Part shown: positions 25,830-34,815 of the stretch, one piece after another
How the letters are laid out: every line of letters starts with the position of its first letter
How positions within the stretch are numbered: the first letter of the stretch is position 1
Assembly (NCBI GenBank): GCA_002869315.1
Contig: PKTD01000241.1
Span: forward strand, 1 to 42,522
From: Marinilabiliales bacterium
Lineage (GTDB): Bacteria > Bacteroidota > Bacteroidia > Bacteroidales > F082
DNA: 42,522 bases
Reading direction: 5' to 3'
Notes under the pieces: model-generated
Databases searched by the model: none
What the model was told of the DNA's origin: nothing
What the model saw: the letters and a program-made list of their open reading frames with translations, nothing else
Made by a program: the position numbers and the translations under genes

Positions 25830-28275
25830 AAATTATTTTGGTTATTCCGGCTCCACCCATATCAAGTGAAGCATCCCCAAAATACTGAATTTCATCAACC
25901 GACTGTAAATACTCTCTGATAATAGGACGTAGAATACCGTTTCCTTTGCCGTGTAAAACACTCACTTCCTTTATGCTTAATATCATGGCATCGTCAATAT
26001 AGCGCTGTAAATCGGCAAGGGCCTCATCAACTCTTTTACCTCTAACATCAAGCGAAAGTTTGAAATTGGCTGCCTTTTTGTTAATGTCGCTTACTATTCC
26101 CGAATAAGAACTCCTATGTTGTTTTGTTTTTGGTTTTGGGCTTTGAGTTCTTTCAAGTTTTGAGTAACGTGTTTTCAGGATTACTTCATTAACATTTAAA
26201 GTAACATCATCTCCGGAAATTGAAGTTAATACACCAGAAATATCAGTATTTTTAACTTTTACAAAATCCCCTATATTAGGCTTTCCACTAAGATCTTCTT
26301 TTTTTTCTACGGGCTTTTGAACATCTAATTTCTTTTCCTTTTTTAAAGATTTTTTCTTTTCGCGAAGTTTTGGTTGAGGTTCTTTTTCCTCCTGCGCGAT
26401 TTTGGATTTGTAATCTTCAAGTTCTTCCCTGATATCCTTAGTTTTGCTTTTTTCTGCCTGGGCTTCTTTTATTTCCCTGATGGTTTTTTCAACAGCCTTA
26501 TTGGAGTTTTCAATTATTCTTTGTGCTTCTTCTTTGGCCTCCTTTATAATTTGTTTTTTAGATTTTTCCAGATTTTCAAGTAGTTCGGTGTATTTTTCTA
26601 CTGTTTTGGAAAGTTCATCGTCAGCAGATTCAACTTTTTGCTTCTGCCTCTGAAGCATAATTTTGTCAGTTTCCAATTGCTGTAATTGCTGATCAAATCT
26701 GATATGCTTGCCACCGCTTTTCTTTTTTGCCCTGTTTAGTACATAGTTAGGAAAACCTATTTTTTTTGCAATCTCAAAGGCAAATGAACTACCTGGTTTT
26801 CCTATTTGAAGTTTAAATAGAGGCTGCATCTCTTTTGAATCGAATAGCATGGCACCATTAAGAAGTCCCTCCTGTTTGTCAGCGGCCAGTTTTAAATTGG
26901 AATAGTGAGTTGTTATAAGTCCATAGGCACCTTTCTTGTTCAACTGCTCCAAGGTTGCCTCTGCTATTGATCCTCCCAGTTGAGGTTCCGTTCCTGTTCC
27001 AAACTCATCTATCATAAACAGAGTTTCTGAGTTTGCATTTTTCAGGAAATGCTTCATGTTCAGCAAATGCGAACTATAAGTACTCAGATCATTTTCCAGA
27101 GATTGTTCATCACCAATATCTATAAACAAATTTTTAAAAACCCTCATTTCACTATTTGGTGATACGGGAACAGGCAGTCCGCATTGAAACATATATTGCA
27201 AAAGCCCTGTAGTTTTTAAACAAACCGACTTACCTCCCGCATTGGGTCCGCTTATCAAAAGTATTCTTCTATTTGCATCTAAATTTATATCGAGAGGAAC
27301 TATTTCCTTATCAGCTTTTTTTAAAGTAAGCCATAGTAAAGGGTGTTTAGCATCTTTAATGTCGAAACTTTCATCTACCGAAAAAGTAGGGATAGTTGCG
27401 CTTATATATCTGGAAAACAAGGCTTTGGCACGAATAAAATCGATAATGCCAAGAAAGTGGTAGGAAGAAATCAGTTCACTAATATATGGCCTTAGGTCAT
27501 CAGTAAATTCCAGAAGTATTTTAATAATCTCCCTTCTTTCTTCATTTTCCAGTTCTCTTATTTGGTTGCTGAGTTCAAATGATCCTGCGGGTTCCACAAA
27601 AACTGTTTGTCCACTGGCCGATTCATCATGAATAAATCCGCCAATGGCCCTTTTGTCGGAGGCTCTCATGGGAATGACGGTACGACCATTACGTATTGTC
27701 ATATCCGTATTCTCCGGAACCCAGCCTGATTTTTTTGCCTTTTCGAAAGCCTTTTTAGTTTCTTTCAGTACCAGCCTGCTTTTGGCATTTATTTTATTCC
27801 TTATTTCTCGTAAATTCGGAGATGCATTGTCTCTGATTTCACCTTTATCATCGATAATATTTTCGCTTACTTTCAATAAGTTTTCCGGAATATAAACTCT
27901 TTCACAAAGTTTCTTTAATTCAGGATATTCTTCTTCTTCAGTATTTTTGAAATACTTAATTATATCTCGTATTACAATTAATGACGACTTTAGGTCGAAT
28001 AATTTTTCCTGTTCTATATAAGTTCCCTGTGTTTTGAGTCTGACCAACTCCTGCCTTAAGTCGAAATAATTATTTGAAGGAAATGATTCGCCAAAAGAAA
28101 GGATATGCATAAACTCCTCTGTTTGTATCAATAGGGTTTTTATGATATCCTCCTTTGAGGAAAACCTGATTTTATCCACAAACAGTTTACCCATAGGGCT
28201 AATGCAGTTATCTGCAATATGCTCACGGATAGTATCGAAGCCAAGTTTATGCTCAAAATTTTTAGGATAAATCAT
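25822..28275 (-). CDS. mutS2: MutS2 family protein with C-terminal Smr domain
   Basis: An 817-residue MutS paralogue without the mismatch-recognition domain. MutS2 is linked to suppression of recombination and, in Bacillus, to splitting stalled or collided ribosomes. The core/clamp region (about 1-330) precedes an ATPase domain with Walker A GPNAGGKS at 343-350, LSTYSSHLLNM, and Walker B LFMIDEFGTGTEP. A long charged coiled coil and Lys/Glu-rich linker (about 510-680) follows, then a KOW-like beta segment, and the Smr nuclease domain at 741-817 with LDVRGKR and HGKGNG (775-780). The start fits relatives (MIYPKNFEHKLGF). The predicted -7 box lies immediately upstream, implying a leaderless mRNA. 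Confidence 0.95.
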   Translation of the reverse strand: MIYPKNFEHKLGFDTIREHIADNCISPMGKLFVDKIRFSSKEDIIKTLLIQTEEFMHILSFGESFPSNNYFDLRQELVRLKTQGTYIEQEKLFDLKSSLIVIRDIIKYFKNTEEEEYPELKKLCERVYIPENLLKVSENIIDDKGEIRDNASPNLREIRNKINAKSRLVLKETKKAFEKAKKSGWVPENTDMTIRNGRTVIPMRASDKRAIGGFIHDESASGQTVFVEPAGSFELSNQIRELENEERREIIKILLEFTDDLRPYISELISSYHFLGIIDFIRAKALFSRYISATIPTFSVDESFDIKDAKHPLLWLTLKKADKEIVPLDINLDANRRILLISGPNAGGKSVCLKTTGLLQYMFQCGLPVPVSPNSEMRVFKNLFIDIGDEQSLENDLSTYSSHLLNMKHFLKNANSETLFMIDEFGTGTEPQLGGSIAEATLEQLNKKGAYGLITTHYSNLKLAADKQEGLLNGAMLFDSKEMQPLFKLQIGKPGSSFAFEIAKKIGFPNYVLNRAKKKSGGKHIRFDQQLQQLETDKIMLQRQKQKVESADDELSKTVEKYTELLENLEKSKKQIIKEAKEEAQRIIENSNKAVEKTIREIKEAQAEKSKTKDIREELEDYKSKIAQEEKEPQPKLREKKKSLKKEKKLDVQKPVEKKEDLSGKPNIGDFVKVKNTDISGVLTSISGDDVTLNVNEVILKTRYSKLERTQSPKPKTKQHRSSYSGIVSDINKKAANFKLSLDVRGKRVDEALADLQRYIDDAMILSIKEVSVLHGKGNGILRPIIREYLQSVDEIQYFGDASLDMGGAGITKIIFK

Positions 28276-28279
28276 GGCG

Positions 28280-28287
28280 CAAATTTA
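28280..28287 (-). promoter_or_regulatory. Predicted -7 box of mutS2
   Basis: The minus strand reads TAAATTTG followed by C, ending 4 bp before the mutS2 ATG (28275). If the box is used, transcription begins at or next to the start codon. Confidence 0.45.
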
Positions 28288-28444
28288 GGGAAATTAATGC
28301 TTAATCTGTATTTATGTATTATGAGTTTGACTGCCGGCTTGACTGCCGTAAAAATTAGTTTAAAGGCAGTAATGAAATGTAGGCACGGTTATGGAGTTAT
28401 TGGTGTGATGGAGTAATGGAAAGTGAATAATTAAAAATTAAGAT

Positions 28445-28557
28445 AGGAGATTTCTCCTCATGTCATTCATTTCATTACAGAAAATCGTCCAAATGACATC
28501 AACACGCTGTTAATCTGTCATTTCGATCGAGGAGGAACGACGAGGGAGAAATCTCCT
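28445..28557. repeat. MITE-like palindromic repeat element, 113 bp
   Basis: Perfect 13-bp terminal inverted repeats (aggagatttctcc at 28445-28457; ggagaaatctcct at 28545-28557) enclose an inner 8-bp inverted repeat (aaatgaca 28491-28498; tgtcattt 28516-28523) around a 17-nt loop. The sequence TGTCATTTCGATCGAGGAGGAACGA-like and GGAGAAATCTCCT resembles the 'gtcatttcga...gagaaatct' repeat that I recall being scattered between genes in many Bacteroidota. There is no coding content; mobilisation in trans by a transposase is inference. Confidence 0.65.
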
Positions 28558-28660
28558 AAAGTGAATAGATAATGGGTAATTGACAATTGATAGTGAATTG
28601 TTCATGCTAACCTAAGTTAGGAATTGTGATAATCGCAAACTTAATAACTCCAGGAAATTC

Positions 28661-30931
28661 CTATTTCTTCTTTTCCTTTTTCTTAAACAGATTTCTGAAA
28701 AACTTCTTTATACCTTTTTCTTCTTTCTTTTCAGCCTGTGGCTTTTCATTTTTTCTGATTGTACTATCAGCACTCATTTCTGAAGTTTCATTAAAAAGCC
28801 TTTTCATAGCACCTAAAAAGCCTTTTTCTCTAAACGGCTCACATTCTGTCTTTGTGGTGATTTCCTCACTTAAACTGAAACTACTTAGGTATTTATTTTT
28901 TAGTTTGTTTTGTTTTTCGATTTTATATATAATTTCTCCTGAAATTGGTAATGCTAGGGCAGAGCCGCTTCCCAGCCCGCTGCTAAAATGAAGTTTTGGT
29001 GAACTGGCACCTACCCATGTTCCTATTACAATATCTGGTGTGTAGGATAAAAACCAGGCATCACTGTAGTTTTGTGCTGTTCCGGTTTTACCTGCTAAAT
29101 CGGCTTTTATACCGTAAGTGTTTCTTATGCGGGTTCCAGTACCCTGATTAATAGCCAGAGTAAGCATATTTGTTATCTGTTCACAAACTTCCGATGAGAT
29201 GACCTTTTCCTTTTGTACATCTTCATTTAAGTAAATGATATTGTCATCTGAATCGGTTATTTTTTCTATCATTACCAAATCATCGGGCAAATATCCTCCA
29301 TTGGCAAAAGCACTATATGCTTTTACTACATCATAAAGTGAGGCATCGATTGTTCCTAGTGCCATTGCTGGAGTTTCCTCAAAAGGAGCATCTAAACCCA
29401 CTCTTCTGCATAAATCGGCCACATTTTTATGTCCGGTGTTAAAATACAAATCAACTGTTGGAAGGTTCATGGAGTGGGAGAGGGCATACCACATTGCTAC
29501 CTTTATATTTTCGTCACTGCTATGGTCATAATTTTCGGGCTTCCATTCCTCATATCCTTCATAATTCTTTTGATAATTGTCGAGATAGTCGCATGGTGAG
29601 TTCCCATTTTCCATAGCCGCAGCATATATAAATGGCTTAACGGTAGAGGCCATTTGACGTTTTGACAGAACTAAATCGTAGGGGAGGAAGCGGAAGTTAT
29701 TTCCTCCTCTCCATACCAATACTGCAGCATTATTTGGATTTACAGCAAGAACTGATGCATTTAGCATTTTATAATAATGCCAAATACTGTCTACCTTGCT
29801 TATTTCGAGAGTTTTCATTCCCTCATTTGTAAATACTTCGCGCCTCGCTACTTCTTGCCATTTATCATTATCGATAAGTTCTTTATGTTCTTTTTTTAAC
29901 CACTTTTTTTTGAAATTCCTGTATTTAAGTTGTTTATCAAGTAAAGCCTGCATCTTCTTTATTTGCCTGTCGGCAGAAGCATTGGTGATTTTCTGAAGTT
30001 CAATGTCCATAGTAGTATATATACTTAATCCATCTTTATTTATGTCGTATGAAGCCCCTCTTGTTTTGTTTATTTTGTCAATAATATCCGTAGCTCTTTT
30101 TTTTACCTGATATACAAAATATGCTGTTTGAGAATCGAGTTTATAGTTAGTGTATTTTAATTCGATCTTTGTTTTTTTAAGGCTGTCAGATTCATTTTCA
30201 GATAAATATTTTTGCTGATGCATTAACTCCAAAACCTGATTTCTTCTTTTGAGAGCATGGTCCGGATTAGTTCTGGGATTATAATATGAATTGGCTTTAA
30301 GCATTCCTACAAGAGTAGCCGACTCCTGTATATTAAGATTTTTGGCATTTTTATCAAAATATCTCTTAGCCGCGGCTTCAACACCATAAACTTCTTCCCC
30401 AAAGGGAACGGAGTTAAAATAAAGTAACAGTATTTCCTCTTTGGAAAACACATTTTCCATTCTGCTTGCAATTATGGCTTCTTTTAATTTACTCACAGGC
30501 ATTGAAAGTATGCTGTGATAATTTCTGCCATAGAGGTTTTTCACCAATTGCTGGGTAATTGTACTTCCGCCACCTGAACTTCTGTCGCCAAGTAAGATTG
30601 TCTTGAAAAACACTCTTAAATAACTTCTGCTATCTATTCCTTTATGCTCGAAAAACCTTTTATCCTCTGTAGCCACCAAGGCGTTTACCATATGTTGAGG
30701 TAATTCTTCCCAATTAATGTTGGTACGATTTTCAGCAAAATATTTACCTATAAGGCTACCATCTGAGGATAAAACCAGTGATGCCTCTTCATTTGATATT
30801 TTCTCCAGTTCCGACTTATCTGGCAAAGGCCCGAATACACCAATAAATACAGAGCCAAAGAACAGGGCAATTAGTAAAACAACAATGATTAAAATTGTAA
30901 GTGTTATTTTAAAGATACGTTTAATTTGCAT
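28661..30931 (-). CDS. mrcA: Penicillin-binding protein 1A, bifunctional transglycosylase/transpeptidase
   Basis: Class A PBP that polymerises lipid II and cross-links peptidoglycan. The 756-residue protein has an N-terminal transmembrane anchor (about residues 7-33), the GT51 domain with catalytic E89 in ATEDKRFFEHKGID and the GGGSTITQQLVKNLYGR motif, and a transpeptidase domain. In the latter, the STVK motif has nucleophile S429, the SxN motif is S487-M-N489, and the KTG motif starts at K615 (KTGTAQNYSDAW). The C terminus is Lys/Glu-rich and probably disordered. The frame extends to a TTG at 30937, but the ATG at 30931 is preferred. It is monocistronic between the repeat region and nifJ. 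Confidence 0.95.
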   Translation of the reverse strand: MQIKRIFKITLTILIIVVLLIALFFGSVFIGVFGPLPDKSELEKISNEEASLVLSSDGSLIGKYFAENRTNINWEELPQHMVNALVATEDKRFFEHKGIDSRSYLRVFFKTILLGDRSSGGGSTITQQLVKNLYGRNYHSILSMPVSKLKEAIIASRMENVFSKEEILLLYFNSVPFGEEVYGVEAAAKRYFDKNAKNLNIQESATLVGMLKANSYYNPRTNPDHALKRRNQVLELMHQQKYLSENESDSLKKTKIELKYTNYKLDSQTAYFVYQVKKRATDIIDKINKTRGASYDINKDGLSIYTTMDIELQKITNASADRQIKKMQALLDKQLKYRNFKKKWLKKEHKELIDNDKWQEVARREVFTNEGMKTLEISKVDSIWHYYKMLNASVLAVNPNNAAVLVWRGGNNFRFLPYDLVLSKRQMASTVKPFIYAAAMENGNSPCDYLDNYQKNYEGYEEWKPENYDHSSDENIKVAMWYALSHSMNLPTVDLYFNTGHKNVADLCRRVGLDAPFEETPAMALGTIDASLYDVVKAYSAFANGGYLPDDLVMIEKITDSDDNIIYLNEDVQKEKVISSEVCEQITNMLTLAINQGTGTRIRNTYGIKADLAGKTGTAQNYSDAWFLSYTPDIVIGTWVGASSPKLHFSSGLGSGSALALPISGEIIYKIEKQNKLKNKYLSSFSLSEEITTKTECEPFREKGFLGAMKRLFNETSEMSADSTIRKNEKPQAEKKEEKGIKKFFRNLFKKKEKKK

Positions 30932-31021
30932 TTTCAATAAATATCCAGAATTAGGAACGATTAACTATAAATTTTCGTATTTAAAAATACTTAATTACTC
31001 TTAAACAGTTTACTAAGATAG

Positions 31022-31056
31022 AAAAAGCCACCTGATCACTGACCAGATGGCTTTTA
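31022..31056. terminator. Terminator after nifJ, possibly bidirectional
   Basis: The arms aaaagccacctgatc (31023-31037) and gaccagatggctttt (31041-31055) form a long stem with one mismatch. The minus-strand reading ends in TTTTT, 20-50 bp past the nifJ stop codon. Confidence 0.85.
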
Positions 31057-31074
31057 ATTTTTGTCAGAACAATT

Positions 31075-34000
31075 CTAATGTTCTGTATAATCCATTTCTG
31101 CAAGACGCTTATAATAATTATAACGCCACTGAGCATTTTTCAATGCCATCTTTTGCAGTTCTCTTGCTCTTTCAGGGAATGATTTCTTAAGAGTTAAGAA
31201 ACGCACCTCCATATCGAGGAAGTTTTGGAATTTACTCCAGTCAGGCTCTTTTGAATCCAGTTGGAAAGGATTCTTTCCTTCTAGTTCCAATTGAGGGTTA
31301 TAACGGTACATCGACCAGTATCCTGATTGAACAGCATATTTCTCCTCTGCTTGTGATTCTTTCATAGTATTTTTCAAACCATGAGCGATACAAGGTGAGT
31401 AAGCAATAATTAATGAAGGTCCGGGGAAGGCTTCTGCTTCTTTCAGTGCTTTGAAATACTGCGCCATATTACCTCCCATTGCTACCTGAGCAACATATAC
31501 ATAACCATAAGTCATTGCAATGGCTCCAAGGTCTTTTTTGCGAACTTCCTTACCTGATGTTGCAAACTTAGCAACTGAAGAAGTTTGACTCGCTTTTGAT
31601 GATTGTCCACCAGTGTTTGAATAAACCTCAGTATCCATTACCAGAATGTTAACATCTTCACCAGAAGCAATAACGTGGTCGAGGCCACCGAAACCGATGT
31701 CGTATGCCCAACCGTCACCACCGAATATCCAAACCGATTTTTTAACAAAATACTGCTCTAATCCCAGAAGTTCTTTTGAAAGATCATCAGTTTTACCCTT
31801 AAGTACGGCACTTAACTTTTTCGATGCTTCGATTGATGCTTCGCCGTCTTCTTTAGTGTCTATCCATTCCTGGAATGCTGACTTAGTTTCAGCATCAATT
31901 CCGTTGGAAAGAGCGTTTGTCATTAAGCGTTCAATTCTGTCGCGCATTTGACGAACACCTGTTGACATACCTAAACCATATTCTGCATTATCTTCAAATA
32001 ATGAGTTAGCCCAGGCTGGTCCTTTACCTTCTTCATTTGTAGTATAAGGAGTTGAAGGAGCACTACCGCCATAAATTGAAGAACAACCTGTGGCATTGGC
32101 AATCATCATTCTTTCTCCATATAATGTTGTGGCTGCCTGAATGTATGGTGTTTCACCACAACCGGCACAAGCACCTGAAAACTCAAACAAACTAGGAGCA
32201 AACTGAGCATCCTTAAAGGATCCGAATTTATTAACAACATCTTTCTTAAAGGAAATATTATTAACCATATGATCCCAGTTTTCAGCTTCTTTCATCTGAC
32301 TGTCAAGTGGTTTCATGATAAGTGATTTTTCCTTAGAAGGACAAACAACGGCACAACTACCACAGCCTGTACAGTCTAAAGCACTAACCTGAATACGATA
32401 TTTATATCCTTTTTGTTTTCCTTTGGCATCAATAAGTTTAATGTCGGCAGGTAAAACTTTCTCTTCATTTTCGTCAACCAGGAATGGTCTGATAACAGCG
32501 TGAGGACATACGTAAGCACATTGGTTACACTGTATACAATTGTCGGGTTGCCATTCTGGAACATCAACTGCAATACCTCTTTTCTCAAATGCTGCAGTAC
32601 CAGGAGGGAATGAGCCATCTTCTCTTCCAAGGAATGCGCTTACAGGTAAATCATCACCTTTAAGTGCTTCAATAGGACGAACTACATCTTTGATGAATGC
32701 AGGTAGATTAGAATTATCTACTTGTTTTATTTCACCATCCAGTTTAGACCATTCTGCCGGAACTTCAATTTGTTTAACATTACCACCTTTATCTACAGCA
32801 GCGAAGTTCATATTAACGATTTCTTCTCCTTTATTACCATAAGTCTTCTTGATAAAAAGCTTCATTTGCTCTTCAGCATCTTCATAAGGAATAACCTCAG
32901 CAACTTTAAAGAAAGCGGCCTGCATAATTGTATTGGTTCTATTTCCAAGTCCGATTTCTACAGCCTCTTTGGTTGCATTTATGGTATAGAATTTAATATC
33001 ATTATCTGCCATAAACTTCTTCATGTGGTCAGGTAAACGACGTTTTGTTTCTTCCTCATCCCAAATACTGTTTAAGAGGAATGTGCCACCTTTTTTCATG
33101 CCTTTAAGCATATCATATTTAGTAAGATATGCAGGAACGTGACAAGCCACAAAATCGGGTGTTCCAACAAGATAAGTAGAGCGAATAGGACTGTCACCGA
33201 AACGAAGGTGAGACACAGTTATACCTCCTGATTTCTTGGAGTCGTATGCAAAATAAGCCTGTGCATATTTATCAGTTGATTCACCAATTATTTTAATGGA
33301 GTTTTTGTTTGCTCCTACAGTACCATCAGCACCTAAGCCATAGAATTTTGCTTCGAAAGTACCTTTATCAGAAATACTAACTTCTGGTAATAAAGGTAGC
33401 GATTTGAAAGTAACATCATCAACTATACCAACAGTAAATCTGTTTTTCGGCTCACTTAATTTCAGGTTTTCGTAAACAGAAATAATATGGGCAGGAGTAG
33501 TATCTTTTGAGCTTAATCCATAGCGTCCACCAACTATTAATGGCTTATTTTCTTTATCATAGAAAATATCTTTTACATCCAGATATAGAGGTTCTCCATT
33601 TGCTCCCGGCTCTTTAGTGCGATCTAAAACAGCAATTCTCTTAACTGTTTTTGGCATCACTTTCAAGAAATATTTTTCTGAAAATGTACGATAGAGATGC
33701 ACTGATACCAATCCAACTTTTTCGCCATTATTATTAAGATAGTCAACAGTTTCGCGGATTGTTTCAGTAACTGAGCCCATTGCAATAATAATATTTTCAG
33801 CATCATCAGCACCATAATAAGTAAATGGGTGATATTCGCGGCCTGTTAACTTTTTAATTTCCTGCATATATTCTTCAACCAAATCAGGAATAGGATCATA
33901 AAAACGGTTGGAAGCTTCGCGAGCCTGGAAATATATGTCAGGATTCTGAGCAGTACCTCTTGTTACAGGGTGCTCAGGATTTAGAGCGTTGTCGCGGAAT

Positions 34001-34611
34001 TTCTGAACATCTTCCCAAGGGAATAAATGCTCCAGATCCTGATGCTCGAAATATTCTACTTTTTGTATCTCGTGTGATGTCCGGAAACCATCAAACATAT
34101 GTAGGAAAGGAATTCTGGAACGAAGGCTCACTAAGTGTGAAATAGGAGCGATATCCATAATTTCCTGAACACTGCCTGTAGCTAAAATTGCAAATCCTGT
34201 ATGACGAGTACTCATAACGTCGCTGTGGTCTCCAAAAATTGAAAGTGCCTGAGCGGCTAAACTACGTGCACTTACGTGGAAAACTGCAGGTAGAAGTTCA
34301 CCTGAAATTTTATACATATTTGGTATCATCAACAGCAATCCTTGTGATGCTGTAAATGTAGTTGTAAGAGCACCTGACTGCAGTGAGCCGTGAACAGCAC
34401 CTGCTGCACCACCTTCAGATTGCATTTCCACAACTTTTACTTGTTCCCCAAAAATATTTTTTCTTCCGAATGATGACCATTCGTCAACATATTCGGCCAT
34501 GGTAGATGATGGAGTAATAGGATAAATAGCTGCTACTTCACTAAACATATAAGCTACATGAGCTGCTGCATAGTTTCCATCACATGTTATAAACTTTTTA
34601 TTATTGCTCAT
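31075..34611 (-). CDS. nifJ: Pyruvate:ferredoxin (flavodoxin) oxidoreductase
   Basis: Oxidatively decarboxylates pyruvate to acetyl-CoA and reduces ferredoxin, a central enzyme of anaerobic carbon metabolism. At 1178 residues it is the single-chain form with all domains. The N-terminal alpha region starts at FITCDGNYAAAHVAYMFSE with AAIYPITPSSTMAEY. The gamma region follows, then a two-cluster ferredoxin domain (CIQCNQCAYVCP near 690 and CTGCGSCAVVCP near 743). Next comes the TPP domain with a further cluster cysteine set (GACAGCGETPY, ATGCSSIYGGSAP) and the GGDGWAYDIG and DTEVYSNTGGQ segments. The frame opens at TTG 34617; ATG 34611 is the better start. It is divergent from the dihydroorotate-dehydrogenase-like gene. 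The enzyme is oxygen-sensitive in most organisms, pointing to an anaerobic or facultative host. Confidence 0.97.
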   Translation of the reverse strand: MSNNKKFITCDGNYAAAHVAYMFSEVAAIYPITPSSTMAEYVDEWSSFGRKNIFGEQVKVVEMQSEGGAAGAVHGSLQSGALTTTFTASQGLLLMIPNMYKISGELLPAVFHVSARSLAAQALSIFGDHSDVMSTRHTGFAILATGSVQEIMDIAPISHLVSLRSRIPFLHMFDGFRTSHEIQKVEYFEHQDLEHLFPWEDVQKFRDNALNPEHPVTRGTAQNPDIYFQAREASNRFYDPIPDLVEEYMQEIKKLTGREYHPFTYYGADDAENIIIAMGSVTETIRETVDYLNNNGEKVGLVSVHLYRTFSEKYFLKVMPKTVKRIAVLDRTKEPGANGEPLYLDVKDIFYDKENKPLIVGGRYGLSSKDTTPAHIISVYENLKLSEPKNRFTVGIVDDVTFKSLPLLPEVSISDKGTFEAKFYGLGADGTVGANKNSIKIIGESTDKYAQAYFAYDSKKSGGITVSHLRFGDSPIRSTYLVGTPDFVACHVPAYLTKYDMLKGMKKGGTFLLNSIWDEEETKRRLPDHMKKFMADNDIKFYTINATKEAVEIGLGNRTNTIMQAAFFKVAEVIPYEDAEEQMKLFIKKTYGNKGEEIVNMNFAAVDKGGNVKQIEVPAEWSKLDGEIKQVDNSNLPAFIKDVVRPIEALKGDDLPVSAFLGREDGSFPPGTAAFEKRGIAVDVPEWQPDNCIQCNQCAYVCPHAVIRPFLVDENEEKVLPADIKLIDAKGKQKGYKYRIQVSALDCTGCGSCAVVCPSKEKSLIMKPLDSQMKEAENWDHMVNNISFKKDVVNKFGSFKDAQFAPSLFEFSGACAGCGETPYIQAATTLYGERMMIANATGCSSIYGGSAPSTPYTTNEEGKGPAWANSLFEDNAEYGLGMSTGVRQMRDRIERLMTNALSNGIDAETKSAFQEWIDTKEDGEASIEASKKLSAVLKGKTDDLSKELLGLEQYFVKKSVWIFGGDGWAYDIGFGGLDHVIASGEDVNILVMDTEVYSNTGGQSSKASQTSSVAKFATSGKEVRKKDLGAIAMTYGYVYVAQVAMGGNMAQYFKALKEAEAFPGPSLIIAYSPCIAHGLKNTMKESQAEEKYAVQSGYWSMYRYNPQLELEGKNPFQLDSKEPDWSKFQNFLDMEVRFLTLKKSFPERARELQKMALKNAQWRYNYYKRLAEMDYTEH

Positions 34612-34666
34612 AATCAAGTTATTTTGATTGATTAGTACTGTTTACCTAAGTTAAAATTAGGTCGTG

Positions 34667-34674
34667 CAAAAGTA
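34667..34674 (-). promoter_or_regulatory. Predicted -7 box of nifJ
   Basis: The minus strand reads TACTTTTG followed by CA, an exact TAnnTTTG match 55 bp upstream of the ATG at 34611. I did not find a TTTG at the ideal -33 distance. Confidence 0.45.
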
Positions 34675-34815
34675 CCCATTTTGGGTCAAAAACTTATGGC
34701 CTAATTGTTAAATATATAGCAGAATCATTAATTTAAAATGATTATAAATTCGGATTAGTTTCGAATTATGGGTTTTTATAGTAATTTTACAGCAAAATTA
34801 ATAAACATATATATC

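Larger units (their letters stand above)
28276..28660. other. Repeat-bearing intergenic region between mutS2 and PBP1A
   Basis: 385 bp with no credible gene. It holds the mutS2 promoter box at its left end, a short direct repeat gactgccg at 28329-28336 and 28341-28348, the palindromic element at 28445-28557, and low-complexity gtgaataatt/gggtaattgacaattgatag-type sequence on both sides. The 10-mer aaagtgaata occurs at 28420-28429 and 28558-28567, on either side of the palindrome. This looks like accumulated non-coding repeat debris. No terminator with a clear T run is visible for PBP1A, whose stop codon is at 28661. Confidence 0.6.

Noticed and set aside
28329-28348. Two gactgccg copies as a CRISPR or tandem array
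   Set aside because: Only two 8-bp copies 4 bp apart, with no further repeats or spacers of regular length.
28626-28991. A 121-codon plus-strand frame
   Set aside because: It is antisense to the Lys/Glu-rich C-terminus of PBP1A, which gives a Phe/Ser-rich mirror translation; no motif or start signal.
32540-33036. Overlapping 100-codon frames opposite nifJ
   Set aside because: They lie fully within a conserved nifJ coding region and follow its codon pattern in antisense.
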